A stretch of 64,000 bases of DNA from Haematobia irritans (GCF_050003625.1 NC_134399.1:154870473-154934472); one strand, 5' to 3'; positions 1 to 12,244 are shown, counted from the first letter of the stretch. Notes: generated by a model not told the origin, from the letters alone. Made by a program: numbers and translations.

Positions 1-1149
1 GTTACACCATTTGAAAAAGGCAAATTCCTTTTGAAAGATCTTTTGTAATACCAAATCAAAACGATTCACGAAATTCGTATTTCTCTTAAAAAGAAGCAAC
101 ATTTATCGCCTGTGCTTGAGAAATCCCGGTAATCTCTTCTGACTGGCTTGATTCTTTCACACCGGTGGAAGGATGTTAAAAATCATTTCTTAACAAATTG
201 TTGAATATCATCAAATCATATTGCAATGAAATCATTTGTAAGCTAAACAAAAGCCAAATTCCACTCAAAATTTACAAATTCCTTCATAATGGGCAACGAC
301 GACAGCGATAAAAAAGAAGAAGGAGGAGGGAACATCGAAGGAAGAACTTTTTAATACTTTAACAGCATCAGGAAGGACTTACTTACTCTGGCAAACAAAT
401 ACAACAACAACAACCGGTGAGAGATGGATGGAAGGATGATGCCAGCCAAACCAACCTGCCTGCCCACCCAGTATGCATCCATGAAGACGATGAAGAAGAA
501 ATGGCAGCAGCCATACTTAAGTTCCTTATGACGCTAAGACATCCTCTTCAGCTCAGCATTACCCAGAGCAGGAATAATAGCAGAAGCAGTAAGTATGGCA
601 ACAAATGAAAACTTGAACAAGCACAGAGGAAATTATTTGAAGTAATGCGGAAATAACAACACTACAAGATACCCGATACCATAATAATGCAACGCCATGG
701 TATATATATTCCTGCTACAGTCCTTCTCCCTACCATTGTGGATCGTTTGCTTGTGTCTGTCTTTGCACCTTTGGGAGCTATTCCAGAAAAAGAAAAACAG
801 AGAAGCAGGGCTAAAGGAAAATCGGCATTGTTACAAATTTGCCAAGTATGAAAAAGGAAAGGGAATATGTGAAATGAAAATAGTGAATGAAAGGCAACGA
901 TGGTTCTTAATGTACACTGCAGTTGAAAGGTTATTGCATTAGTACAGAGTGATTCCATAATTACATATTTCAAGCATATATCATATAGGGAAAGCTATAA
1001 CAAAGTGGTGGGTCGTTTAAATAAACTTCTACACTTTTTGGAATTATTTCTCAAATTGGTACCAGTCGTTATTGTGGAGATAGGATTTTCGATTTTTCCT
1101 ATGGAAATAAGAAGAGATTGTAAATTTCCATATAACAATTGAGCACATG
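1..1149. other. unassigned AT-rich DNA
   Basis: I see no repeat family and no convincing gene here. Short open frames at 417-608, 662-973 (minus) and 697-942 lack recognisable domains, and their composition does not differ from the surroundings. The purine-rich run near 290-340 and the CAA/ACA run near 395-415 are low complexity. Given the host exon at 37.6 kb, intron or intergenic sequence is the likeliest reading. Confidence 0.4.
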
Positions 1150-1440
1150 AGTAAAGCAGACAGTCAGGCGGGGCCGACAACGTCATACCCTAACCCACCT
1201 GTACTGAATTAGTAAACATAAACATTTGTGGGGTATCATTAAAGTAGGGTTGGAAGATAAACCGTAGTTCCATCTTTAGGGAAATTAAGTGGTACATGTT
1301 CAGGGGAGCTTTAGCTTAATATGAACAGAAATGCCTGATATTAAGAGCTCTACTTGACTTAACACTTACAGAGTTAGTTAAGTCACAGTTGGTAGAATTC
1401 TACCACAAATTGTAGATTTTTTTTATATTGTTGGGTTTCA
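1150..1440 (-). repeat. degraded HINE fragment
   Basis: The stretch near 1160-1245 (AAAGCAGACAGTCAGGCGGG, then CATACCCTAACCCACC and TACTGAATTAGTAAACAT) matches the end of the family seen better at 37737-37880. It is the reversed terminus, GGCC-rich hairpin followed by the ATACCC head. The copy is short and diverged, and it is followed by satellite-like sequence near 1440-1510. Confidence 0.5.
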
Positions 1441-1510
1441 AGATTTTGCAAAATGTTCCTCTCACAAACATTTTGCAAAATTTTCTATACAAATGAAAGT
1501 TTGACAACAA

Positions 1511-4500
1511 TTTATATATATAAAATTCAATCTATGTTTGTTTATTTGTTTGTTTGTATGTTCCGAGTTGGCTCCGAAACGGCTGAACCGATTTACTTGA
1601 AACTGTCAGAGATCGTAGGGGGCGTTCATGTGGTGAAAATAGGGTACCTCATTTTTTGACGCCTGGTCGCGGAGGGGGACCTCCCCTTTGTCGGACTTTT
1701 TGAAAATTGGACCAAAGTTGACCGACTTGGTTGAAATTTTCGTTGAAGATTGGGGTTGGCATCTAGACAAAGATCCGCTACTTTTTATTTCGATATTTGT
1801 GGCGGAGGGGGCCTCCCCTTTGTTCGACTTTTTTTTTTAAGTACATTGAAAAAACTAAAATTCTCTGAATTATCTGAGATTTACAGAGAACATGTGGTGA
1901 GGTTATGGAATTAATATGGGGTACCCGATGATTTCATATGTGGATGGGGAGGGGGACCTCCCCCTTGCCATACTTTTTGAAACTTGGAACAAAATTATAC
2001 GATTTGCTTGAAATTTTCATTGAATGCTGGGGTTGGCATGTAGACAAAAATCCGCTACATTATTTTTCGATATTTGGTCTGGGAGGGGGACCACCCCTTT
2101 GCCCAATTTTTTTTATACCCTCCATCATAGGATGGGGGTATATTATTATACCCTCCATCATAGGATGGGGGTATATTAACTTTGTCATTCCGTTTGTAAC
2201 ACATCGAAATATTGCTCTAAGACCCCATAAAGTATATATATTCTGGGTCGTGGTGAAATTCTGAGTCGATCTAAGCATGTCCGTCCGTCCGTCCGTCCGT
2301 CTGTTGAAATCACGCTAACTTCCGAACGAAACAAGCTATCGACTTGAAACTTGGCACAAGTAGTTGTTATCGATGTAGGTTGGTTGGTATTGAAAATGGG
2401 CCATATCGGTTCACTTTTACGTATAGCCCCCATATAAAGGGACCCTCAGATTTGGCTTGTGGAGCCTCTAACAGAAGCATATTTCATCCGATCCGGCTGA
2501 AATTAGGTATATGGTGTTGGTATATGGACTCTAACAACCATGCAAAAATTAGTCCACATCGGTCCATAATTATATATAGCCCCCATATAAACCGATCCCC
2601 AGATTTGGCTTGCGGAGCCTAAAAGAGAAGCAAATTTCATCCGATCCGGCTGAAATTTGGTACATGGTGTTGGTATATGGTCTCTAACAACCATGCAAAA
2701 ACTGGTTCACATCGGTCCATAATTATATATAGCCCCCATATAAACCGATCCCCAGATTTGGCTTACGGAGCCTCAAAGAGAAGAAAATTTCATCCTATTC
2801 GGCTGAAATTTGGAACATGATGTTGGTATATGGTCTCTAACAACCATGCAAAAATTGGTCCATATCGGTCCATAATTATATATAGCCCCCATATAAACCG
2901 ATCCCCAGATTTGGCTTGTGGAGCCTCTAAGAGAAGCATATTTCATCCAATCCGGTTGAAATTTGGTACATGGTGTTGGTATATGGTCTCTAACAATCAT
3001 GCAAAAATTGGTCCACATCGGTCCATAATTATATATAGCCCCAATATAAACCGATCCCCAGATTTGGCTTGCGGAGCCTCAAAGAGGAGCAAATTGCATC
3101 CGATCCGGCTGAAATTTGGTACATGGTATTTGTATATGGTCTCTAACAACCGTGCAAAAATTGATCCACATCGGTCCACAGCGTTACCGCAACTTAAGTA
3201 ATTCGATTGTGGATGGCAGTGTTTAGATGAAGTTTCTACGCAATCCATGATGGAGGGTACATAAGCTTCGGCCTTGCCGAACTTACGGCCGTATATACTT
3301 GTTTTTTTTCTTGAAAGTTCAATCAAAACTAAACTCCCCCGACTGAAATTTTACGGAAAAAATGGGTTATGAAATTTATATCAGGTTCCTGATTTTTTTA
3401 TAAAAATAAAAGGGCATAGGGAGACATCCGCTTCTCTTAAGTACATACAGAGAAACAATTAAACTTCACCGAGTTACTTGAAATTTACAGAGGACTGGGG
3501 AGAGATCGTAACCTCCGTCAACCGTAATAGGTGATACCTGATTTTGTGATATTTGGACGGAAGAGAGGCCGCCCCTTTAGGCTTATAATTTGCTTGACAT
3601 TTTTTGGGACGTTTACAAAAGATACGCTTTTCGACATTTGGTCGGGGAGGAGGTCCTCCTCTAAAACTGCAAAAAAAAACAGTTTTTTTGAAATTTACAT
3701 AGGCAGTGGGGGAAGGCAACCTTCGAAGAGGCAACCTTCCTTGCCCCACACTTGAAGTAAAGTTTCAAGAATTTTCAGGGAAGGTTAGGTTTGCTATTCA
3801 CTATGGTGTTTGTCGATATTGTATCGGGGAAAGTGACGTCCCTTTAAAACAATAGAGCAAAATTTAAACATCGCCGATCTACTTGAAATTTACAGGGAAC
3901 GTGAGAGGAGGTGATCAAATTTATAAATGACTTTTAAATTAGTATATGATTTTTCGATATCTGGTTGGGGAAGGGGAAAATTGAAATAAACTTTGTCGAT
4001 TTACTTTGATTGAATTTATAGGGACCATTGAGTAGTTGCGAAATGAATATAGGATACGTGATAGTCCGATATCAGGTCGGAGTGGAGCGAAGGTGGGGAG
4101 GGGGTTCCCTTTTGTCCGTTTTTTTGTTTTCTTAAATTGAAAGTAGAGGGTTGTCCGTAAATGGGAACTCGGTACATAACTTAATGATTTTTGCACAGGC
4201 TTCTGCCAGACTTCTTTTTAGTAAAGAACTTAAATTTACATGAAATTGGCAGCCAACGTAGTGGGTGCATCATTTTCCAACATTTTAGCAAATTTTAATG
4301 TGGTAAAATTTTTTACTACTTTTGCTTTTTCCGATTTATTGGATGGGAAACAGTAATTCTTTGTATGTATGTTATTATAATATAGTGCTTAATTTTCACA
4401 TATGTTGAGGAGAAGTATACCTTTCCTTGACAAACCACACTTAAAATTCACAAGAAATATCGAAGATTGTCCAACTACTTGAATAAAAAACATTATATAA

Positions 4501-4695
4501 AAAAATTTGGAGGAAAGGGCATTCCCGCCGTATTTGTACCTATAAACGAAAAATCAAGTAGTCCGATTTTTTTAAAAGAATTCAAATCTTTTCGAATTTG
4601 TTTTCAGCACGAGGGATATAGTTGACTAAGTTAACGCAAAATGTTCCTCAAAATACGCTTCGGAAGGCGCAGCGAAGCGGGCCGGGTTACGCTAG
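1511..4695 (+). mobile_element. Helitron-like element, non-autonomous
   Basis: The left end is TTTATATATATAAAATTC, followed by CGAAACGGCTGAACCGATTT, a phrase common in insect Helitron-type repeats. The right end is a GC-rich imperfect hairpin (GGCGCAGCGAAGCGGGCC, about 4667-4684) followed by GGGTTACGCTAG and then T. A 3' hairpin plus CTAG/T is the classic Helitron end. The interior holds several diverged copies of a module containing GGAGGGGGACCTCCCCTTTG (near 1672, 1948, 2083 and 3640). No Rep/helicase coding was seen. A HINE at 2109-3305 interrupts it. The left boundary is less sure than the right. Confidence 0.6.
2109..3305 (+). mobile_element. HINE (mini-me/DINE-1-like) family 1, copy A
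   Basis: This is a complete-looking element. It has an ATACCC...GGGTAT head present twice (2114-2176), a TA tract near 2233, a core of about 35 bp (CTGGGTCGTGGTGAAATTCT...), a GTCC/GTCT tract at 2278-2302, tandem modules, and a terminal hairpin TTCGGCCTTGCCGAA (3267-3281) followed by TACGGCCGTA and CTTG plus a T run. The module anchor GATTTGGCTT recurs at 2449, 2602, 2755, 2908 and 3061, exactly 153 bp apart. The TA-core-GTCY layout is that described for dipteran mini-me/DINE-1 elements (Helentron-related). It is inserted in a T run inside the Helitron-like element. Confidence 0.75.
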
Positions 4696-4751
4696 TTTTC
4701 TATAGATATAAAATCTTGCCAAAATATTTCTAAAGAAATAAAATCTTTATT

Positions 4752-5095
4752 GTTTTTTTTTTTTTTTTTTTTTTTTTTTTTGATCTCAGCTTAAAGCCAT
4801 GCATTGACTAAACTACAAGTGTAGCTTAACCAACAGAGGAAAAGTATGCTTGTCTAATTTATTTGGGCAAAGCCCTATAGACTGCAAGATGGTTGGATGT
4901 ACAGCTGTTTCGGAATTACCACATTCCTCATCAGCATCCTCTACTTGCAGCAAAACTATCAACCAATTATCAGAATAAATTCGGGTAATTCACTCAACCC
5001 AACGTGAACTACACTTGAACCTCCCGAAAAATGGTTTGATAGTCGGCTACTGCCTAAACAAATTTGCCAGCATATCTCTTTTCCTTTGCCAAACT
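4752..5095 (-). repeat. interspersed repeat R1 with 3' poly(A)
   Basis: Read on the minus strand, this repeat ends in a run of about 30 A (poly-T at 4752-4781 on +), like a retroposon tail. It shares phrases such as TAGCTTAACCAACAGAGG and ATTACCACATTCCTCATCAG with copies at 10762-11420, 32357-32525 and 46132-46315. I see no tRNA-type A/B boxes and no coding. Its class is unknown; retroposon-like by the poly(A). Confidence 0.6.
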
Positions 5096-5235
5096 CAAAT
5101 CTTGACAAAATATTTCTATAGAAATGCAAATTTGACAAAATTTTCTATAGAAAAAAAATTTTGAAAAAATTTCTATAGAAATAAAGTTTAGATAAAATTT
5201 TCTATAGAAAAAAAATTTTGACAAAATTTTATATA
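5096..5235 (+). repeat. 29-bp satellite, left block
   Basis: Diverged units of the 29-bp satellite. This is the left part of an array cut in two by the DD41D element at 5236-6168; the array resumes directly at 6169. Confidence 0.8.
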
Positions 5236-6168
5236 AAGGGTGATTCTTTTGAGGTTAGGATTTTCATGCATTAGTATTTGACAGATCACGTGGGATTTCA
5301 GACATGGTGTCAAAGAGAAAGATGCTCAGTATGCTTTGACATTTCATCATGAATAGACTTACTAACGAGCAACGCTTGCAAATCATTGAATTTTATTACC
5401 AAAATCAGTGGCAGAAAATCCGCTTTTTTATCGACAAATTTTGTTCAGCGATGAGGCTCATTTCTGGTTGAATGGCTACGTAAATAAGCAAAATTGCCGC
5501 ATTTGGAGTGAAGAGCAACCAGAAGCCGTTCAAGAACTGCCCATGCATCCCGAAAAATGCACTGTTTGGTGTGGTTTGTACGCTGGTGGAATCATTGGAC
5601 CGTATTTTTTCAAAGATGCTGTTGGACGCAACGTTACGGTGAATGGCGATCGCTATCGTTCGATGCTAACAAACTTTTTGTTGCCAAAAATGGAAGAACT
5701 GAACTTGGTTGACATGTGGTTTCAACAAGATGGCGCTACATGCCACACAGCTCGCGATTCTATGGCCATTTTGAGGGAAAACTTCGGAGAACAATTCATC
5801 TCAAGAAATGGACCGGTAAGTTGGCCACCAAGATCATGCGATTTGACGCCTTTAGTCTATTTTTTGTGGGGCTACGTCAAGTCTAAAGTCTACAGAAATA
5901 AGCCAGCAACTATTCCAGCTTTGGAAGACAACATTTCCGAAGAAATTCGGGCTATTCCGGCCGAAATGCTCGAAAAAGTTGCCCAAAATTGGACTTTCCG
6001 AATGGACCACCTAAGACGCAGCCGCGGTCAACATTTAAATGAAATTATCTTCAAAAAGTAAATGTCATGGACCAATCTAACGTTTCAAATAAAGAACCGA
6101 TGAGATTTTGCAAATTTTAGGCGTTTTTTTTAAAAAAAAAGTTATCAAGCTCTTAACAAATCACCCTT
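5236..6168 (+). mobile_element. Tc1/mariner DD41D element, copy 1
   Basis: The element is 933 bp. It begins AAGGGTGATTCTTTTGAGG, ends AACAAATCACCCTT and is flanked by TA on both sides (5234-5235, 6169-6170). Only about 10 bp of the ends are inverted repeats. The TA lies in the satellite motif CTATAGAAA, so the target can be read from both sides. Two shorter relatives are at 39008-39929 and 54079-54979. It encodes a deleted transposase (separate entry). Confidence 0.85.
5349..6061 (+). pseudogene. DD41D transposase, internally deleted and catalytically mutated
   Basis: The original ATG at 5349 gives MNRLTNEQRLQIIEFYYQNQ, the first helix-turn-helix. After this a deletion joins the frame, shifted, to the C-terminal half, which is open from 5408 to 6061 (217 codons). 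Catalytic-domain motifs visible are FSDEAHFWLNGY (first Asp), WFQQDGATCHTA (second Asp) and CDLTPLVYFLWG. In the other copies the last reads CDLTPLDYFLWG; the second and third Asp are then 41 residues apart, the spacing of DD41D (rosa-like) elements. Here the third Asp is Val. With the missing DNA-binding region and this change, the protein should be inactive. The C-terminus (MDHLRRSRGQHLNEIIF) is intact. Confidence 0.85.
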
Positions 6169-7793
6169 TAGAAATAAAATTTTGACTAAATTTTCTATAG
6201 AAACTAATATTTTACAAACATTTCTATAGAAATAAAATGTTGACTAAATTTTCAGTAGAAATAAAATTTTGACGAAATTTTCTATAGAAATAAAATTTTG
6301 ACAAAATTTTCTGTAGAAATAAAATTTTGACAAAATTCTCTGAAGAAATAAAGTTTTGGCAAAATTTTCTATGAAATACAATTTTGACAAAATTTTCTAT
6401 AGAAATAAAATTTTAGCAAAATTTTCTATAGAAAGAATATTTTAAAAAAATTTTCTAGAAAAAAAATAAATTTTGACAAAATTTTCTATAGAAAATAAAT
6501 TTTGAAAAAATTTCTGTAGAAATAAAATTTTGACTAAATTTTCTGTAGAAATAAAATTTTGACAACATTTTCTATAGAAATAAAATTTTGACAAAATTTT
6601 CTGAAGAAATAAATTTTTGGCAAAATTTTCTATAGAAATAAAATTTTGACAAAATTTTTCTTAAAAAATAAGATTTTGACAAAATTTTCTAGAAAAACAA
6701 TTGACAAAATTATAAATAAAATTTTGACAAAATTTTCTATAGAAATAAAGATTTGGTAAAATTTTCTATAGAAAAAAATTGACAAAATTTACTATCGAAA
6801 TAAAATTTTCCAAATAAAGAAATAAAATTTTGACAAAATATTTCAATAGAAATAAAATTTTGACCAAATTTTTCTATACAAATAAAAGTTGGACAAAAAA
6901 AAATTTTTTCTGACAAAATAAGAAATAAAATTTCGACTAAATTTTCTATAAAAAAATACAGAAATAAAGTTTTGGAAAACTTTTCTATAGGAATAAAACG
7001 TTGACAAAATTTTTCTATAACACCAAAATCTTGACAAAATGTTTCTATAGAAATAAAAATTTAACAAAATTTTTCTATACATATAAAATTTTGTAAAAAT
7101 TTTCCATCGAAATTAAGTTTTGACAAGAAATATATATAGATAGAAATTTTATTGCTATAAAAAATTTCTTTAAAAAAATTAACAAAATTTTCTATAGAAA
7201 TAAAATATTGACAAAATTTTCTATAGAAATAATATTTTGACAAAATTTTCTGTAGAAATAAAATTCTGACTAATATTTCCATAGAAATAAAATGTTTACA
7301 AAATTTTCTATAGAAATAAAATGTTTACAAAATTTTCTATAGAAATAAAATGTTTACAAAATTTTCTATAGAAATAAAATTTTGACAAAATTTTCTATAG
7401 AAATAAAATTTTGACAAAATTTTCTATAGAAATAAAATTTTGACAAAATTACTATAGAAATAAAATTTTGACAAAATTACTATAGAAATATTATCATGAC
7501 AATTTTTTTCTGCAGAAATAAAACAATTAGAAACTTTTCTATAGAAATAACATTTTAATAAAATGTTGAAAAAAAATTTTTATAGAAGTGAAATTTTGAC
7601 ATAATTTTGTATAGAAATAAAATTTTGATAAACTTTTTCTATAAAAATAAAATTTTTACTAGATTTTTCTATAGAAATAAAATTTTGACAAGATTTTTCT
7701 ATAGAAATAAAATTTTTACAAAATTTCCTATAGAAATAAATTTTCTATAGAAATAAAATTTGGTAAAAATTTTCTGCAAGAATAAAATTTTCT
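6169..7793 (+). repeat. 29-bp satellite array
   Basis: About 1.6 kb of units spelling GACAAAATTTTCTATAGAAA then TAAAATTTT. The repeat step is 29 bp (GAC at 7384 and 7413). Each unit holds the perfect dyad TTTCTATAGAAA. Units vary by point change and small indels; the block at 7280-7500 is the most regular. Open frames rich in KFYFYRKF or ISIENF are translations of this satellite, not genes. Confidence 0.9.
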
Positions 7794-8009
7794 AAATTGG
7801 TTTTGGTGAAGTTACCAAAGATATGAATTTCACCATTTCTGAAGTCGAGTCAATGTTCTCATGATTGCTATTAATGGTCGCATTGTTGCTAAAAATACGA
7901 ATAGAGCTCATTTTGATATACGAGAGCTATTCGTATTGATTACAGCAACTTAAAAGATTGATCCCGCCCAAAATAATGGAATTAATTCGTGACCATTTTC
8001 TTGCGATTA
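7794..8009. other. unassigned spacer
   Basis: No gene or repeat is recognised. It contains an imperfect hairpin: ATACGAATAGAGCTC at 7895-7909 against GAGAGCTATTCGTAT at 7922-7936. Confidence 0.35.
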
Positions 8010-8990
8010 CTTTTTTTTAACGTTCGACGTGGATTAACTAAACAACAGTGCATCTGCGATAAACTTCATTCAATTTTTGGGGATGAAACTCCGTCAAGGA
8101 ACAGTGTTTATCAATGGCAATGTGAATTCACAAAAAGTCATAGATCGCTCCACGAACGAATTACGCGAAGGTCGTCCAAAATCAGTTGTTGTTCCCGAAA
8201 TGATTGATACTGTGCACCAACTGATGTTGCAATATCGTCATGCTACCTATCTTGAGATATAAACAATCTTACATTAGTGGGACCATTCAATATACATACA
8301 ATACCCCAGCAAAAAAATTTGGAAGTTCTTCCAAAGGCACAACTTTAAAAGAACTTCCAGAAGATGCACTCCCTATGTTGTTCTTTATTTTAACTACCCA
8401 GGAAGTTCTTTTAATTCAATTTTTTATAACTTGGTTTTTTCATACTTTTATGGGTAATTTTAACTTTTTTTTGTTTCAAATAGGTTAAAAACGTAGTAAG
8501 AATTTATAAAATGGTACAAATCATTTAAATTTTGTCGACAAAAATGCTAAATCCAATCTGAAAAAATTGCGAATTTTTGAAAATAGTTGATGCCAAACGT
8601 AATTTTATCCAAAGCGTAAGAATGCATTAAAACTCATAAAAAATTTTTAAAAATTAATAATTTTTCAAAATATTACAAAATTTCTTAATTCACATCCAAA
8701 ACATTGAATTCGGATCACACCTAAAGAAGTGATGCAAATTCAGTGCAACGGCTGTTGAAATGGAGGACTTCCGTCCTATGACAAGCCCATGTTAAATTCA
8801 TCGCTTCTGCGTCAATTTTGCACCACTTCCAGATCCAAAAAGAACATTTTCATTACTTTTTTGGCGATGCTTTTTTTGCTGGGACATTCAATATTGCTTG
8901 AACATTTGACCGTCAAAAAAATCTGTCATTGGATCCCACACAATTTGTCAATCGCTCTAAAGAGGCTCATGTAGATTGGTCGAAAGAAGG
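8010..8990 (+). pseudogene. mellifera-like mariner transposase fragment, split
   Basis: The N-terminal region reads NVRRGLTKQQCICDKLHSIF (from about 8018), then, after a frameshift, EGRPKSVVVPEMIDTVHQLM, ending near 8262. It continues at 8884 with LLEHLTVKKIC and WIPHNLSIA. These are the two helix-turn-helix portions of a mariner transposase of the mellifera/mauritiana type, NVRRG being a recurrent start. The two parts are separated by the 579-bp CCCAGC element at 8305-8883. No catalytic domain follows, so the element is truncated as well as split. Confidence 0.7.
8305..8883 (+). mobile_element. CCCAGC-ended element, 579 bp
   Basis: It starts CCCAGCAAAAAAATTTGGAA and ends CTTTTTTTGCTGGG. AC stands on both sides (8303-8304 and 8884-8885), giving a 2-bp duplication that is not TA. 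It is non-coding, with several GGAAGTTCTT-type phrases and the phrase CCTATGACAAGCCCATGTTA shared with copies near 40.7 and 59.7 kb. It sits inside a mariner remnant whose reading resumes directly after it, which fixes both ends. Confidence 0.75.
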
Positions 8991-10004
8991 TCTCCAAAAA
9001 TAGATTGCGGTGCAAAATGTAAAAGGTAACCCTTGTATTATATTTAAACTCCATTGACCCAACATGCCAATATTTAGATGAGTTACAAACTGAATGAAAA
9101 CATTTGTACTTCCCCCCACCACTCTACGGTGAAGAGTTTAGTAATCAAATGCATCCGAATTAAAATTTCATAATTCCAAGTCTTCCTAATAACCCTTTAA
9201 TAATTCATACTCGATGTAAAGAAACGGAAAGAGATTATTGCAAAAATCCTAATGAGATTTGGGTGGAACGTTAGAAGGCGTCTCTTGACTATGTTTCGCA
9301 CACGTAGTATTCGTGCAGTAGAACTTCTGCCGCAACCATAGCCAGGCTGCTGGGAATGTCATTCCTTACCTTTATCTGGCGAGAAGGCCATATATACAAA
9401 TATGTGCGAGTGTTGGTGTGTGTGCGATAAGTGTAAGATTTGGCAGCTGGTATTCCATGGACACCATCAACCATCGTAAGTTATGCCAACTATGCAGTTG
9501 GGTGTCATCATTCGTCGTATCCTTATATCGTTCTTTGTGATGTCATTTCAATTGAAGCGGTCTTCTTTGGAAATCAGAATTTATGCCCACCCTCCACACA
9601 CAAACTTTAGTCAACGATGTCTTTTAATGGAAGCCAATATGCGGTGAAATCGCTTTATTCGTAGTGTCTTTGTTCCAGAATTTTTCTCCCCCTAAATGTT
9701 GGCTTTCATACAGGACATTCCATTGGTGAACATTGCAAAAAAAAAACAAACGTGCTGTTCCCAACAGATGGGACATTTATGCTGTGTGACTGCCAGCACA
9801 GCATAAAATTGCCAAGGAATCTTTTCCACATGCACGCAATTGCTTAAGTATTTTTTTTTTTCAAGTTTTATTTTTAACTGAATTGAGGAAAATGTACATT
9901 AGGCTATGAGAAAAATTTTACGTAAATTTTGAGTAGTAAAGTTCGTCTGGGTCATAGACATAGGCAGAGGGTATTCCTTTAAATAGGCAAGAAAGAGTTA
10001 ACAC
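8991..10004. other. unassigned, low-repeat DNA
   Basis: I recognise no repeat family. The short minus-strand frame at 9289-9474 has no known motif. A GT-rich patch lies near 9410-9425 and a T-run near 9850. It is probably host intron. Confidence 0.35.
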
Positions 10005-10135
10005 TCAGAAATGACACCAGCATAATCCATTGCTGAAAAATTTTTTGGTGTTTGATCGAAGCTAAGATTGAACCCGTGGCCCCTTGTATGCTCGGCGGAC
10101 AAGCTAACTAGGACATCACGGGGGCTCTGATGACC
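10005..10135 (-). repeat. old SINE copy, 5' part
   Basis: The minus strand carries a diverged tRNA-like head with a B-box-like GGGTTCAATCT and the phrase matching GGTGTTCGGTCGAAGCAGGA in younger copies (11899, 44526, 60600). The 3' half is missing. Confidence 0.5.
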
Positions 10136-10440
10136 TGGTTGCAAACAAGCAAGTATTTACTACCAAATGTTCAGCCGGAACGAATCCTAAATACCCCCAC
10201 CAAGGTTATTAAGTTTTATCGAAAAATTGACCGATATAAATTACATTTGGCATTCCTCCTTTCCTCTCGATTTCAAAATGTCTGCTTCATTGCTCTAAAA
10301 AAGTCAAATAGGGAGATTCGTCATTATGAAAAGTATGTCAGCATCATTATTAAAAGCTATAGCGTGATTACAACAGACAGACAGGAAAAACGGACATCAT
10401 TAGGTCGTCTTAGAATTACACCCTGGTGAAGACTATCATT
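10136..10440 (-). repeat. HINE fragment
   Basis: A diverged reversed HINE: AAGCAAGTATTTACTACC and TTCAGCCGGAACGAATCC near the start, and ACAGACAGACAGG (reverse of GTCY) with TCGTCTTAGAATTACACC near the end. No coding. Confidence 0.5.
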
Positions 10441-10446
10441 TCGTCT

Positions 10447-10760
10447 AATTTGACAAAATTTTCTATAGAAATAAAAATTTGACGAAATCTTCTATTCCAT
10501 TATAAAATATAGAAAAAATTGATAAAACCTAAAACAATTGATAAATTCTATCGAAATAAAATTTTGAAAACATTTTCTAACGAAATAAAATTTTGAAAAA
10601 AATTTCTAGCGAAATAAAATATAGACTGAATTTTCTAACAAAACTTTCTATAGAAAAAATCTATAGAAATAAAAATTTAAAAAAAAATTTCTATAGAAAT
10701 ACAATTTTGACAAAAATTTAAATTAAAAAAAATTTGACTTTCTATAAAAAAATTGTTTTG
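10447..10760 (+). repeat. 29-bp satellite block
   Basis: Degenerate units of the same 29-bp satellite in plus orientation, with several truncated units. Confidence 0.75.
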
Positions 10761-10761
10761 T

Positions 10762-11420
10762 TTTGTAATTGTTGGTTTGTATTTCAACCATATTCATTAT
10801 TTTGATCTCAGCTTAAAAACCATTGCGTTGACTAAACTATTAGAGTAGCTTAACCAACAGAGGACAAGAATGTTTGTCAAATTTATTTGGGCAAAGCCTA
10901 TAGACTGCACGATGGTTGGAAGGACGCACGTTTCGGAATTACCACATTCCTCATCAGCGTCCTCTACTTGCAGCAAAACTATCGGACAGTTCACTAAACC
11001 CAAAGTAAACTACACTTGAACCTTCCGACAAAAGATTTATGATAGTCGGTTTTTGCCGAAATAAATCTTTGTACAAATATCTCTCTTTTCCTTTGCCGCT
11101 GTAAAATCATCGATTTGAGTGCAGTTGGCTGGGTTTATTTTTAGCGTGCTCCCTCTTACTTCATTCGTTTTGTTTTGTTATTGTTGGTTTATACTTCAAT
11201 CATGTTCGTTGTTTTGATCTCAGTTTAAAAACCATTGCGTTGACTAAACTACAAGAGTAGCTTAACCAACAGACGAAAAGAATGTTTGTCAAATTTATTT
11301 GGGCAAAGCCCTATAGACTGCAAGATGGTAGGATGGACGCACGCTTCGGAATTACCACATTCCTCATCAGTGAACTGCCCGAATTTATTCTGATAATTGG
11401 TTGATAGTTTTGCTGGAAAA
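10762..11420 (-). repeat. R1 repeat, two copies in tandem
   Basis: Two adjacent partial R1 copies. TTGTTTTGATCTCAG (or TTTTGATCTCAG) with AAAAACCATTGCGTTGACTA occurs near 10800 and again near 11210, about 415 bp apart, each followed by TAGCTTAACCAACAG. The first copy extends farthest, to a segment near 11090-11160 not seen in other copies. Confidence 0.6.
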
Positions 11421-11898
11421 ATTTTCCATAAAAATAAAATTATGACAAAATTTTCACAGAAATAAAATTTCTACAAAATTTTTTATGGAAATAAAGTTTT
11501 GACAACATTTTCTATAAAAATAAAATTTTGAAAAAAAAAATCCATAAGAATAAAATTATAACAAAATTTTCCATAGAACTAAAATTTTGGAAAAATTTTC
11601 CATAGGAATAAAATTATGACAAATTTTTTTATAGAACTAAAATTTTGGAAAAATTTTCCATACGAATAAAATTATGAAAAAATTTTCCATAGAAATAAGA
11701 TATGAACAAAATTTTCTATAGAAAAAAATTGATAAAATTTTCACAAAATTTGCTATAAAAATAAAAATTTGCCAAATTTGGACAAAATTTTCTATGGAAA
11801 TAAAATTTTGACAAAAATTTTTTATAAAAATAACATTTTGACAAAATTTCTATAGAAATAACATTTTGACAAAATTTTCTATAGAACTAGAATTTTGA
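11421..11898 (+). repeat. 29-bp satellite block
   Basis: Satellite units in plus orientation, interrupted at 11899 by a SINE and resuming at 12245. Confidence 0.85.
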
Positions 11899-12244
11899 GG
11901 AGCCACCGTGGTGCAATGGTTAGCATGCCCGCCTTGCATACACAAGGTCGTGGGTTCGATTCCTGCTTCGACCGAACACCAAAAAGTTTTTCAGCGGTGG
12001 ATTATCCCACCTCAGTAATGCTGGTGACATTTCTGAGGATTTCAAAGCTTCTCTAAGTCGTTTCACTGCAATGTGCAACGCCGTTCGGACTCGGCTATAA
12101 AAAGTAGGTCCCTTGTCATTGAGCTTAACATGGAATCGGGCAGCACTCAGTGATAAGAGAGAAGTTCACCAATGTGGTATCACAATGGACTGAATAGTCT
12201 AAGTGAGCCTGATACATCGGGCAGCCACCTAACCTAACCTAACC
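11899..12244 (+). mobile_element. tRNA-derived SINE with CCTAA tail, full length
   Basis: The tRNA-like head (11899-11974) has an A-box-like TGGTGCAATGGTTAGCATG and a B-box GGTTCGATTCC. An unrelated body follows (GGCTATAAAAAGTAGGTCCC, GGAATCGGGCAGCACTCAG). It ends in CACCTAACCTAACCTAACC. Other copies lie at 60600-60941 (full), 44526-44862 (minus) and in fragments. The internal Pol III promoter is inferred from the boxes. No coding. Confidence 0.85.

Noticed and set aside
417..608. 63-codon frame and neighbours 662-973 as host exons
   Set aside because: No splice-site pair, domain or codon pattern to support them.
6169..7793. Possible CRISPR-like array of 29-bp repeats
   Set aside because: Repeats are contiguous without spacers, AT-rich and diverged, in a eukaryotic genome; it is a satellite.
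7895..7936. Hairpin as a regulatory RNA or terminator
   Set aside because: The stem is imperfect and stands alone in unassigned DNA; nothing ties it to a transcript.
12226..12244. Telomere repeat (CCTAA) marking a chromosome end or interstitial telomere
   Set aside because: Only two to three repeats, always at the 3' end of the same SINE.
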